The notes below the pieces were generated by a model, which was not told the origin of the DNA, made no database searches, and saw only the letters and a program-made list of their open reading frames with translations. From Phaeobacter italicus (lineage in GTDB: Bacteria; Pseudomonadota; Alphaproteobacteria; Rhodobacterales; Rhodobacteraceae), in the NCBI RefSeq assembly GCF_001258055.1, contig NZ_CVRM01000031.1:310001-374000 (forward strand): DNA of 64,000 bases, in the 5' to 3' direction. A program made the translations under genes and the position numbers. Position 1 is the first letter of the stretch. Each line of letters opens with the position of its first letter. Below, piece after piece: positions 53,083-61,080 of the stretch.

Positions 53083-56013
53083 ATGTGTGCCGACACGCCT
53101 CAGACGCCTGAATATAAAGACACCCTCAATCTGCCCAAAACTGATTTCCCGATGCGCGCGGGCCTGCCCAAGCGCGAGCCCGGCTGGCTGGAGCGTTGGG
53201 CACAGATTGGTGTGTATGACAAGCTGCGCGAAAAGGCCGCCGCCGCAAAAGGCACCGACGCCGAACGCAAGCCCTTCACGCTGCACGATGGCCCTCCTTA
53301 CGCCAACGGCCACCTGCACATCGGTCACGCGCTGAACAAGACGATCAAGGACATGATCGTCCGGTCCCATCAGATGCTGGGCTTTGATGCGCGCTATGTG
53401 CCGGGGTGGGACTGCCACGGTCTGCCCATCGAATGGAAGATCGAAGAGCAGTACCGCAAGAAGGGCAAGAACAAGGATGAAGTGCCGGTTGTCGACTTCC
53501 GTCAGGAATGCCGCGCCTTTGCAGACGAATGGGTCGGCATCCAGCGTGAGGAATTCAAGCGTCTGGGCATCACCGGCAACTGGGATGATCCCTATCTGAC
53601 CATGAACTATCACGCCGAGGCGGTGATTGCAGACGAGTTCATGAAGTTCCTGATGAACGGCACGCTCTATCAGGGCTCCAAGCCCGTGATGTGGTCGCCG
53701 GTCGAAAAGACCGCGCTGGCCGAGGCCGAGATCGAATATCACGACCACAAGTCGCACACGATCTGGGTGCCGTTTGGCTTTGCTGGGGCAACCGGTGATC
53801 TGGCCGAGGCCCGCGTGGTGATCTGGACCACCACCCCCTGGACCATCCCGTCGAACCGCGCCATCGCCTATAACCCCAAGGTGGCCTATGGGCTCTATCG
53901 CGTGGACGCCACCGAAGAGGAAAGCTGGACAAAACCCGGCGATCTTTATCTGTTTGCGGATGCATTGGCGGCCGACGCGCTTGGCAAATCCCGCGTCACC
54001 GAATTCACTAAGGTTCGCGACGTAGAGGCATCCGAGTTCGCAGATCTGATCTGCAAGCATCCGTTCCACGGCATCGAGGGCGCGAACGGCTTCTGGGATT
54101 ATGACGTGCCGATGATCGACGGTGATCACGTCACCGATGACGCAGGCACCGGTTTCGTGCATACCGCACCCAGCCACGGTGCGGATGACTACGAGTGTTT
54201 CGTGGCGCGCAACTGGCTGGATCGCATGACCCACAACGTGGGCGAGGAATCCGAATTCCTGCCGCATGTGCCGTTTTTTGCGGGCCTTCAGGTCTTTGAC
54301 AAGAAGGGCAAGGAAGGCAAAGCCAACAACGCTGTCATCGCGAAGCTGGTCGAGGCCGGTGGCATCATTGCCCGTGGCCGCATCACCCACAGCTACCCGC
54401 ATTCCTGGCGCTCCAAGGCGCCGATCGTGTTCCGCAACACGCCGCAGTGGTTTGCCAGCGTGGACCGCGAGCTGGATGACGGCATGGGCGAAATGGGCGA
54501 CACCATCCGCACCCGCGCGCTCAACTCCATCGACCAGCTGGTGCAGTGGACCCCGCAGACCGGTCGTAACCGTCTTTATTCCATGATCGAGAGCCGCCCG
54601 GACTGGGTGCTGTCGCGCCAGCGTGCCTGGGGCGTGCCGCTCACCTGCTTCACCAAGAAGGGCGTGCTGCCGACCGATCCCGAATTCCTGTTGCGCAATG
54701 AAGAGCTGAACAAGCGCATCGTGGCCGCGTTCGAGGAACATGGCGCCGATGTCTGGTACACCGATGGCTTCAAGGAAAAGATGCTGGACGGCATCGTGAA
54801 CCCCGACGACTACGATCAGGTGTTCGACGTGCTGGACGTGTGGTTCGACAGTGGCTCCACCCACGCCTTTGTGCTGCGCGACCGCGAAGACGGCACCGAG
54901 GATGGCATCGCCGACGTCTACATGGAAGGCACCGACCAGCACCGCGGCTGGTTCCACTCCTCGCTGCTGCAGGCCTGCGGCACCAAGGGGCGCGCGCCTT
55001 ATCGCAATGTGGTCACCCACGGTTTCACGCTGGACGAAAAGGGCAACAAGATGTCCAAATCGCTCGGCAACACCATCGTGCCCGAGAAAATCGTCCAGCA
55101 GTATGGCGCCGATATCCTGCGTCTCTGGGTGGCCCAGACCGATTATACCGCGGACCAGCGGATCGGGCCGGAGATCCTGAAAGGCGTGGCTGATGGCTAC
55201 CGCCGCCTGCGCAACACCATGCGGTTCATGCTGGGGTCGCTTGGCGATTTCAAGGAAGACCAGCGCGTTGCCCCCGCGGACATGCCCGAACTGGAGCAAT
55301 GGGTGCTGCACCGTCTGGCAGAGCTCGATCACCGGGTCCGCACTGGTTATCAGTCCTTTGATTTCCAGGGCGTTTTCTCTGCGGTGTTCAACTTTGCCAC
55401 GGTAGAGCTGTCGGCGTTTTACTTCGACATCCGCAAGGACGCGCTCTACTGCGATGGTGATACGCTGAATGCACGGGCCGCCCGCACCGTGCTGGATATT
55501 CTGTTCCACCGCCTGACCACCTGGCTGGCACCTATTCTGGTATTCACCATGGAAGAGGTCTGGCTGGAGAAATATCCGGGCGATGACAGCTCCCTGCACC
55601 TGCAGGACATGCCGGAAACCCCCGCCGACTGGCTGAATGAGCCGCTGGCATCGAAATGGGCCAAGGTCCGTCAGGCCCGCCGCGTTGTGACAGCCGCCCT
55701 GGAAGTGCAGCGCACCGACAAGGTGATCGGTGCCTCGCTTGAGGCGGCGCCAGTGGTCCATGTCCGCGACCCAGAGGTGCTGGAAGCGTTGAAGTCGGTG
55801 AACTTCGCGGATGTCTGCATCACCTCCGATATCGTCCTCAGTGGTGATCCGGCCCCGGCCGAGGCGTTCCGCATGCCCGAGGTCGATGGCATCTCTGTCG
55901 TGTTCGAAAAGGCCGATGGCGAAAAATGCCAGCGTTGCTGGAAGATCCTGCCGGATGTGGGCAGCCACAGCCACGCTGGTGTCTGCGGCCGCTGTGACGA
56001 CGCGTTGAGCTGA
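53083..56013 (+). CDS. ileS: Isoleucyl-tRNA synthetase
   Basis: This 976-residue class I synthetase charges tRNA-Ile. The HIGH motif is H79-I80-G81-H82 (HLHIGHAL) and the second signature is KMSKS in GNKMSKSLGN. An editing CP1 domain lies between (about 200-420; TTPWTIPSN and GTGFVHTAPSHG are conserved). The C-terminal zinc finger carries CQRCW and CGRCDDAL, as in the bacterial IleS1 type. ATG 53083 is preceded by AAAGGACG at seven bases; an opening at 53020 is rejected. A strong hairpin follows the gene. The opposite strand shows a very long open frame (52972-56037) with no protein-like features. Confidence 0.97.
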   Translation: MCADTPQTPEYKDTLNLPKTDFPMRAGLPKREPGWLERWAQIGVYDKLREKAAAAKGTDAERKPFTLHDGPPYANGHLHIGHALNKTIKDMIVRSHQMLGFDARYVPGWDCHGLPIEWKIEEQYRKKGKNKDEVPVVDFRQECRAFADEWVGIQREEFKRLGITGNWDDPYLTMNYHAEAVIADEFMKFLMNGTLYQGSKPVMWSPVEKTALAEAEIEYHDHKSHTIWVPFGFAGATGDLAEARVVIWTTTPWTIPSNRAIAYNPKVAYGLYRVDATEEESWTKPGDLYLFADALAADALGKSRVTEFTKVRDVEASEFADLICKHPFHGIEGANGFWDYDVPMIDGDHVTDDAGTGFVHTAPSHGADDYECFVARNWLDRMTHNVGEESEFLPHVPFFAGLQVFDKKGKEGKANNAVIAKLVEAGGIIARGRITHSYPHSWRSKAPIVFRNTPQWFASVDRELDDGMGEMGDTIRTRALNSIDQLVQWTPQTGRNRLYSMIESRPDWVLSRQRAWGVPLTCFTKKGVLPTDPEFLLRNEELNKRIVAAFEEHGADVWYTDGFKEKMLDGIVNPDDYDQVFDVLDVWFDSGSTHAFVLRDREDGTEDGIADVYMEGTDQHRGWFHSSLLQACGTKGRAPYRNVVTHGFTLDEKGNKMSKSLGNTIVPEKIVQQYGADILRLWVAQTDYTADQRIGPEILKGVADGYRRLRNTMRFMLGSLGDFKEDQRVAPADMPELEQWVLHRLAELDHRVRTGYQSFDFQGVFSAVFNFATVELSAFYFDIRKDALYCDGDTLNARAARTVLDILFHRLTTWLAPILVFTMEEVWLEKYPGDDSSLHLQDMPETPADWLNEPLASKWAKVRQARRVVTAALEVQRTDKVIGASLEAAPVVHVRDPEVLEALKSVNFADVCITSDIVLSGDPAPAEAFRMPEVDGISVVFEKADGEKCQRCWKILPDVGSHSHAGVCGRCDDALS

Positions 56014-56044
56014 TCGGGGGCAGACCCCCTTTGGCAAAACAGGT

Positions 56045-56078
56045 TGCGCCGCCCACCCCTGACGGGGCGGGCGGCGCA
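56045..56078 (+). terminator. Hairpin after ileS
   Basis: TGCGCCGCCC pairs with GGGCGGCGCA over ten bases, with an inner CCCC/GGGG pair. No long T run follows (GTTCGTTT), so it may be a weak intrinsic or a factor-dependent terminator. It is 31 bases past the ileS stop. Confidence 0.65.
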
Positions 56079-56129
56079 GTTCGTTTACAGGCGACTTCGG
56101 AGTAGTAGGCTGTTCAGGGCCGGTTCAAC

Positions 56130-56459
56130 TCAGCGTAGGGCCTTCATGGCGGCGCGGTAACGGTCCTGCGCGATCAGTTCGCGGGTCGGCAGGGGGCCGG
56201 CCTGACAGCCGGACTGGATATCCTGCAGACGCTGCTGGATGATGCGACGCATGTATTGCGGACCCACCACCATCAAGGCGGCATCGGCGTGGCCGGTGTG
56301 GGCGGCCTGACGAGCTTGAGCGAGCTCTTGGACCTTTGCCTTGGCACCTGCGCCGACGGCCGTATTGAGGGCATTCATCTTTTGCGGTGACGACTGACCA
56401 TTGGTGTGCCCATTGAGCTTGCGATAGACACCTACGTTGGAAATAGCCGAAACTTGCAT
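56130..56459 (-). CDS. Small conserved-looking hypothetical protein
   Basis: This 109-residue protein is translated from ATG 56459 behind an AGAGGGAAG ribosome site. It has no signal peptide or membrane helix. Residues 40-109 look helical, with AKAKVQELAQARQAA, a MRRIIQQRLQDIQSG segment and a Lys/Arg-rich end. I do not recognise a family. Codon use and the good ribosome site support a real gene. It lies between ileS and ogt on the opposite strand to both, with no operon partner. Longer in-frame starts to 56516 are not supported by a ribosome site. Confidence 0.55.
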   Translation of the reverse strand: MQVSAISNVGVYRKLNGHTNGQSSPQKMNALNTAVGAGAKAKVQELAQARQAAHTGHADAALMVVGPQYMRRIIQQRLQDIQSGCQAGPLPTRELIAQDRYRAAMKALR

Positions 56460-56648
56460 GATGGTCTTCCCTCTGAACAGCTTGCCTCTTAGGTTTATTA
56501 AAATTTGCATAAACACGGGATAGGTGCTGCGGGTTAGCCCGATCTGTCGAAGGCATAAGAGGCCCTATCCCAAAGGATAGGCCGCTGATCCAAAGGCCGC
56601 AAAAAAGGGGGCCGAAATCCCGCACAACGCTTGAAAAAGGAATCGACC

Positions 56649-57107
56649 ATGCCCCATGCGTCCATCGACAGCCCCGTCGGGCCTCTGTGTCTGCATGAAG
56701 AGGACGGCGCGATCATCCGGCTCAGCTGGCAGCATCCAGAGGTGGGCGCGGACGAAACCCGCCTCCTGCGGGAAGGTGTGGCCCAGCTGCGTGCCTATTT
56801 TGCCCATGAGCTGCGTGACTTTGACCTGCCGCTGGTGGTTCGCGGCAGCGCATTTCAGCAAAAGGTCTGCGCGGCGATGTCGGCCATCCCGCTGGGCGAG
56901 ACGCGCACCTATGGCGATCTGGCGCGCGAGCTTGGCGCGGCCGCTCAACCCGTCGGCAACGCATGCGGCGCCAATCCCATTCCGGTCATCATCCCCTGCC
57001 ATCGCGTGCTTGGTGCAAACGGGCTAGGGGGTTTTTCGGGTTCAGGCGGGGTTGAGACAAAGGTCGCCCTGCTGCGCCACGAAGGGGCGGCAGGGCTGTT
57101 GATCTGA
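56649..57107 (+). CDS. ogt: Methylated-DNA--protein-cysteine methyltransferase
   Basis: This 152-residue suicide repair enzyme removes alkyl groups from O6 of guanine. The acceptor cysteine is C117 in IIPCHRVLGANG. The helix-turn-helix arginine region (ELGAAAQPVGNACGANP) and the SPVGPLCL start are typical of Ogt/MGMT. ATG 56649 has AAAGGA seven bases upstream. It is not in an operon; the next gene is convergent. No Ada regulatory domain is present, so it is expected to be constitutive. Confidence 0.95.
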   Translation: MPHASIDSPVGPLCLHEEDGAIIRLSWQHPEVGADETRLLREGVAQLRAYFAHELRDFDLPLVVRGSAFQQKVCAAMSAIPLGETRTYGDLARELGAAAQPVGNACGANPIPVIIPCHRVLGANGLGGFSGSGGVETKVALLRHEGAAGLLI

Positions 57108-57129
57108 CAGGGCGGTCAGGGCGCCGGGA

Positions 57130-57825
57130 TCAGCTGCGCCGTTCCGGGATGATCTGCTGGGCAATGCCCACAAACAGCAAGTAGACCGAGGTCACAATCA
57201 ATCCCCAATGGGCCCAGCTTTCCGGGTGGAAATCGACCCATGCCGCCCAACCGGCAAAAAAGGTCCAGGCCAACGCCATCGGCAAGGACACATTGCGCCA
57301 GCGCTTTGTGCGGACGGGGTGAATGAACTTCAGCGGCAGGAACATTGCAACGGATAGCACGGTGACAAGGATAAGGCTGGTCCAGTGGCTTGGCTCCAGC
57401 GCAAAAATCACCAGAACCGGCATGTTCCAGACGCCTGGATAACCGGAAAAGGAGTTGTCCTTGGTCTTCATCCGGGTGTCGGCATAGTACATCGCGCTGC
57501 CAAAGGTGATGACGATGATCGCAAACCACCCGGTCCAGCCCGCCATCAGCCCCGATTGGAACAGGGCAAAGGCCGGGATAAAGACGTAGGTCAGATAATC
57601 AATGATCAGGTCCAAAAGGACGCCGTCAAATTCAGGGGCATAGCGTTTGACGTTGTAATGCCGGGCGAGCGGGCCATCGATGCCATCCACGGCAAAGGCG
57701 ACGACGAGCCAGACAAACATCAGGCTCCATTTTGCATCAACAGCGGCCAACATGGCCAGCATTGCAAAAACGGCACCGGTGGCAGTAAGCAAATGAACGG
57801 AAAGGGCACGAAACTGAGGTGTCAT
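57130..57825 (-). CDS. pcs: Phosphatidylcholine synthase
   Basis: This 231-residue inner-membrane enzyme condenses CDP-diacylglycerol with choline to give phosphatidylcholine. It has about six to eight membrane helices. The CDP-alcohol phosphotransferase motif appears as DGIDGPLAR followed by EFDGVLLDLIIDY (about residues 46-75), the Pcs form of DGx2ARx8Gx3Dx3D. The N-terminal RALSVHLLTATGAVFAM matches Pcs. The ATG at 57825 is chosen; a GTG 27 bases upstream (57852) is possible because family N-termini vary. It is monocistronic and convergent with ogt. Phosphatidylcholine synthesis is common in Rhodobacterales and rhizobia. Confidence 0.92.
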   Translation of the reverse strand: MTPQFRALSVHLLTATGAVFAMLAMLAAVDAKWSLMFVWLVVAFAVDGIDGPLARHYNVKRYAPEFDGVLLDLIIDYLTYVFIPAFALFQSGLMAGWTGWFAIIVITFGSAMYYADTRMKTKDNSFSGYPGVWNMPVLVIFALEPSHWTSLILVTVLSVAMFLPLKFIHPVRTKRWRNVSLPMALAWTFFAGWAAWVDFHPESWAHWGLIVTSVYLLFVGIAQQIIPERRS

Positions 57826-57947
57826 GCCCCCCGTGATGGCGAATTTCGCCACAGCCCGCAAGCGCTCAATCCCAAAACCCTACAACTCTGGCGGATTTTC
57901 GTTGCGATGCGTCGCACGGATCGGCTGAGGCAGGGCTGGCGGCCTCT

Positions 57948-58277
57948 TCAGTCCTGCTCTTTCATGGCCGCACGAAAGAGCGTTTCGGTAATCGCGCGGG
58001 TATCCATCGACTGGTGGCTGTGCTGCGTGGGGCCGTCAGCGGGAATATACTCCCCCCGGGCGGCCTTGGAAGCGCGGTAGTTGGCCCATTCCTGATCAGA
58101 AATCTGGCGATCCCCGTCGCTGTCCAGTCCGGCCAGAAGCTGTTCGTAGAACTGGCTGAAATCCAGATCACCGATCGCGGCGTTGGTGGCGTTTTCGGCG
58201 CCGGTGACAGCAGGAGCATAAGGCGCGGCAGCAAGCGGGGCGGTGGCAGGTTGGGCGGTCTGGGTAATCGTGGTCAT
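57948..58277 (-). CDS. Small EF-hand calcium-binding protein
   Basis: This 109-residue protein contains one clear EF-hand loop, GLDSDGDRQISDQEW (about residues 50-64), with the D-x-D-x-D-G pattern and terminal Glu. A preceding helix (LDFSQFYEQLLA) and a following one support a calcium-binding helix-loop-helix. The N-terminus is Ala/Pro/Thr-rich without a clear signal peptide; the C-terminus is helical. ATG 58277 follows an AGAAGGA site; an opening at 58319 is less likely. Function is unknown. It lies 131 bases downstream of xerC's stop on the same strand, so it may not share its transcript. Confidence 0.72.
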   Translation of the reverse strand: MTTITQTAQPATAPLAAAPYAPAVTGAENATNAAIGDLDFSQFYEQLLAGLDSDGDRQISDQEWANYRASKAARGEYIPADGPTQHSHQSMDTRAITETLFRAAMKEQD

Positions 58278-58408
58278 ATTGGCATCCTTCTGGAGAACCG
58301 AAATGTGGCAGGGCCGCATCCTGCCACAACAGCTGTTATCACCCGGTTAAGCTGGGCCCGCCTGTCTAGCGTTCACCTTTGCGTTGCGCTTCGCACCCGG
58401 TCGGGCTG

Positions 58409-59356
58409 CTACGCCTTGGGGTGGGCGCGGTTGTAGACTTCCATCAGATGGGCTGTGTCAACGGCCGTATAGGCCTGGGTCGTCGACAGCGAAGCATGAC
58501 CCAGAAGCTCCTGGATGGCCCGAAGATCCCCTCCCGCCTCAAGGAGATGGGTTGCAAAACTGTGGCGCAGCGCATGGGGCGTCGCTGTTGCAGGCAGGCC
58601 CAGCTGGGCCCGTGCCTGTGCCATCGCCTTGCGGATTATGCTGGCATTTAGGGGGCCACCGCGGACCCCGCGAAACAGCGGCGCGTTGGTCTCTTGCGGG
58701 TGCGGGCACAGATCCAGATAACGATCGACCGCCGCCCTGGCAGCGGGCAGAACCGGCACGATGCGTTCCTTGCCACCCTTGCCGGTGATCCGCAGCACTG
58801 CGGGCAGGGGGGCATCCCCCCCGGTCAGCCCCAGCGCCTCGGATATCCGCAGGCCGCAACCATAAAGCACCGTCACCACAGCCACATCGCGCGCAGCGAC
58901 CCAGTCACTGGTCGATTGATATTCCACCGTTTCGATCATCGCCTTGGCCGCATCCTCGGCAAGGGGGCGGGGCAGTTTTTTCTGAAACTTCGGGCTACGG
59001 GCCGACAAGACGGCGGTCGCCTCGAACCCCTGTCGTTCGGCCAGCCAGGTGTAAAAGCTTTTGACCGCAGACAATTTGCGCGCAAGAGAGCGTGCGCCGG
59101 TGCCGCCGGCCCGTGTGGCGGCCATCCAGGCGCGCATGTCGCCCGTGGTGATCTCTGCCAGCGCCCCGAGCCCCTGGGGACTGCCGAAATGCTGTGTCAT
59201 AAAGGCGAGAAAATCGACCACATCTCCGCGATAGGCGGTCAGCGTATTATCCGCAGCATCGCGCAGCCCGCCCAGATGAGCCAGCCAGTGTTCCAGCGCA
59301 TCGCGGCACGCGGGAGAGATCATCACGGCCTGCGCCGCTCTCTCCCCGCTGCTCAC
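58409..59356 (-). CDS. xerC: Site-specific tyrosine recombinase XerC
   Basis: This 315-residue recombinase resolves chromosome dimers at dif together with XerD. The N-terminal SAM-like domain is at residues about 15-100. The catalytic domain carries the first Arg in YGCGLRISEALGL, Lys in ITGKGGKERIVP, HxxR in HALRHSFATHLL and the nucleophile Tyr in STTQAYTAVDT. GTG 59356 overlaps the DUF484 stop (GTGA). A TTG at 59365 and an ATG at 59323 are alternatives. Coupling to a DUF484 gene is the usual alphaproteobacterial and gammaproteobacterial arrangement. Confidence 0.93.
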   Translation of the reverse strand: MSSGERAAQAVMISPACRDALEHWLAHLGGLRDAADNTLTAYRGDVVDFLAFMTQHFGSPQGLGALAEITTGDMRAWMAATRAGGTGARSLARKLSAVKSFYTWLAERQGFEATAVLSARSPKFQKKLPRPLAEDAAKAMIETVEYQSTSDWVAARDVAVVTVLYGCGLRISEALGLTGGDAPLPAVLRITGKGGKERIVPVLPAARAAVDRYLDLCPHPQETNAPLFRGVRGGPLNASIIRKAMAQARAQLGLPATATPHALRHSFATHLLEAGGDLRAIQELLGHASLSTTQAYTAVDTAHLMEVYNRAHPKA

Positions 59357-60066
59357 GACAGCCAATGGCGCATGGACCGTTCAAACACACCGGCGAAAAA
59401 CGCCAGCAGGTCAGTGCCATGCTGGGGGGTGAACTGATGGGGGTCTTCAGAGCCAAGCACCAAAAGTCCGGGCAGACGGCCTTCGCCGAGTTCCAGACGA
59501 AGACAGGCCTCAGAGCGGATATAGTCGGCTTTGCTGCCGTGGGTGCGGGCGTTGCCACACTCCATCTGGCGCAGGGTGACCTGACGGTCAGGACGATCAC
59601 CGCCGCCCCGCTGGCTCAGATAAGTGGCGACAAACCCCGGCTCGACCACCTTCAGCACCTGATCCATGCGCTGAACCGCTGCATCCTGATCGGGTTGTGC
59701 GGATTCCAGCACCAGCGTCACGCTGTCGACGCGCAGGATCTCGGCCAGCTCGCCGCCCAGATTGGACAGGTAGCTTTCAAAATCCATCGGATCCAGCAGG
59801 CGCAGGACTGCGCGGTGGATCTGGTTGGTTCCGGCAAGGTTTTCATAGGCTGCTGCAATCACCGAACGATGGGTGTCCTCTAGCCGGTCCAGCCGGGCCT
59901 CCATCCTCTCCATCGCAATGCCGCGCAGGTCCACGATATTGGACCCCATCGCACGTTCATTGGCGCTGACCAGCGCGTTCATCACGCTTTGGTCGTCAAG
60001 AAGGGCATCAGGTTTGGCCAGGATTGCCTGGCGCAGGCTCTCGTCGAGTTCTGCTGTATTGCTCAT
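59353..60066 (-). CDS. DUF484 family protein
   Basis: This 237-residue cytoplasmic protein belongs to the DUF484 (YigA-like) family, which has a GAF-like fold and is typically found immediately upstream of xerC. Visible features are a helical N-terminus (SLRQAILAKPDALLDD), MGSNIVDLRGIAMERMEARLDRLED, and the LLVLGSEDPHQFTPQHGTDLLAFFAGVFE block shared by the family. ATG 60066; an opening to 60144 is rejected. Its stop overlaps the xerC start. The molecular role is unknown. Confidence 0.9.
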   Translation of the reverse strand: MSNTAELDESLRQAILAKPDALLDDQSVMNALVSANERAMGSNIVDLRGIAMERMEARLDRLEDTHRSVIAAAYENLAGTNQIHRAVLRLLDPMDFESYLSNLGGELAEILRVDSVTLVLESAQPDQDAAVQRMDQVLKVVEPGFVATYLSQRGGGDRPDRQVTLRQMECGNARTHGSKADYIRSEACLRLELGEGRLPGLLVLGSEDPHQFTPQHGTDLLAFFAGVFERSMRHWLS

Positions 60067-60210
60067 TTTCTGCTCTGTCTGACCTCTGGTGGGTTTGCGC
60101 CCGTTATAACACGGGATCCCGGAAAGGGTGGCAAAAAATTCCACTGCCGGGGCAGGTCATCGCCAGCGGTGCAGCCACAGGCCGCAGGGAACACCAGAAA
60201 GACGGGCAAC

Positions 60211-60239
60211 AAAAAAGGGGCCGCCTGATTGGCCGCCCC
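60211..60239 (-). terminator. Intrinsic terminator of the transaldolase-family gene
   Basis: GGGGCCGCC and GGCCGCCCC (60217-60225 with 60231-60239, one internal mismatch) form a hairpin that on the minus strand is followed by six T. It lies 30 bases after the stop of the gene at 60269-60922. Confidence 0.85.
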
Positions 60240-60268
60240 TGATGGTTTTCTGCCTGATGCCGCTTGGC

Positions 60269-60922
60269 TTACAGGATTTTGATGTTCGCGGCCTTGATGT
60301 CGGCCAGGAACGCATCAAGCCCCTTATCGGTCAGCGGGTGGTTGATCATGCTCTTGATGACGGCCGGCGGTGCGGTAATCACGTCGGCACCGATCCGCGC
60401 GCTTTCCAGAACGTGGTTGGCGTTGCGGATGGAGGCCGCGAGGATCTCGGTCTCAAAACCGTAGTTGTCGTAAACGGTGCGGATATCTTCGATCAGATCC
60501 ATGCCGTCGAGGTTGATATCGTCCAGACGGCCGATGAAGGGCGAAATGAAGGTCGCGCCCGCCTTGGCAGCCAGCAGCGCCTGATTGGCAGAGAAACACA
60601 GGGTCACATTCACCATGTGGCCATCGTCGGTCAGGGTTTTACAGGCTTTCAGACCATCCCAGGTCAGCGGCACTTTGACGGCGATGTTCTCGGCAATCTC
60701 AAGCAGCTTGCGGCCTTCGGCAATCATGGTGTCCGCGTCGGTTGCGGTCACTTCGGCAGAAACCGGGCCGTCCACCAGATCACAGATTTCCTTTGTGACT
60801 TCGATGATGTCACGGCCGGATTTCTTGATCAGCGAGGGGTTGGTGGTCACACCATCCACCATGCCCAAAGCGTTCAGCTCGGCAATGGCGTCGATTTCAG
60901 CGGTGTCTACGAAGAATTTCAT
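60269..60922 (-). CDS. Transaldolase / fructose-6-phosphate aldolase family protein
   Basis: This 217-residue enzyme is of the short transaldolase type (TalC/Fsa fold). The Schiff-base lysine is K83 in [18 protein letters not shown] near residues 26-31 and [31 protein letters not shown] are family blocks. Length and sequence fit both bacterial short transaldolases and fructose-6-phosphate aldolases; alphaproteobacterial members are usually transaldolases of the pentose phosphate pathway. ATG 60922. It is divergent from priA with a 158-base gap and ends in a terminator. Confidence 0.92.
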   Translation of the reverse strand: MKFFVDTAEIDAIAELNALGMVDGVTTNPSLIKKSGRDIIEVTKEICDLVDGPVSAEVTATDADTMIAEGRKLLEIAENIAVKVPLTWDGLKACKTLTDDGHMVNVTLCFSANQALLAAKAGATFISPFIGRLDDINLDGMDLIEDIRTVYDNYGFETEILAASIRNANHVLESARIGADVITAPPAVIKSMINHPLTDKGLDAFLADIKAANIKIL

Positions 60923-61080
60923 CGGCTAGGGTCCTCTGGGTGGGTTGGCCTTGATTGCGCTAGCCTTTACCTGATGGCGGCGGCTTTAAAAACCCCCCGC
61001 TGTTTTCGATGCGTCCCGGGCGGGCGCCGTCGGGGCAGGGCGCCGGGGAAGAACCCCGACAGGCAAAAGAGGCAAACAGC

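Noticed and set aside
52972-56037. Open frame of 1021 codons on the minus strand opposite ileS
   Set aside because: It mirrors ileS for its whole length, is His/Gly/Val-rich without any domain, and arises from the GC-biased third positions of the real gene.
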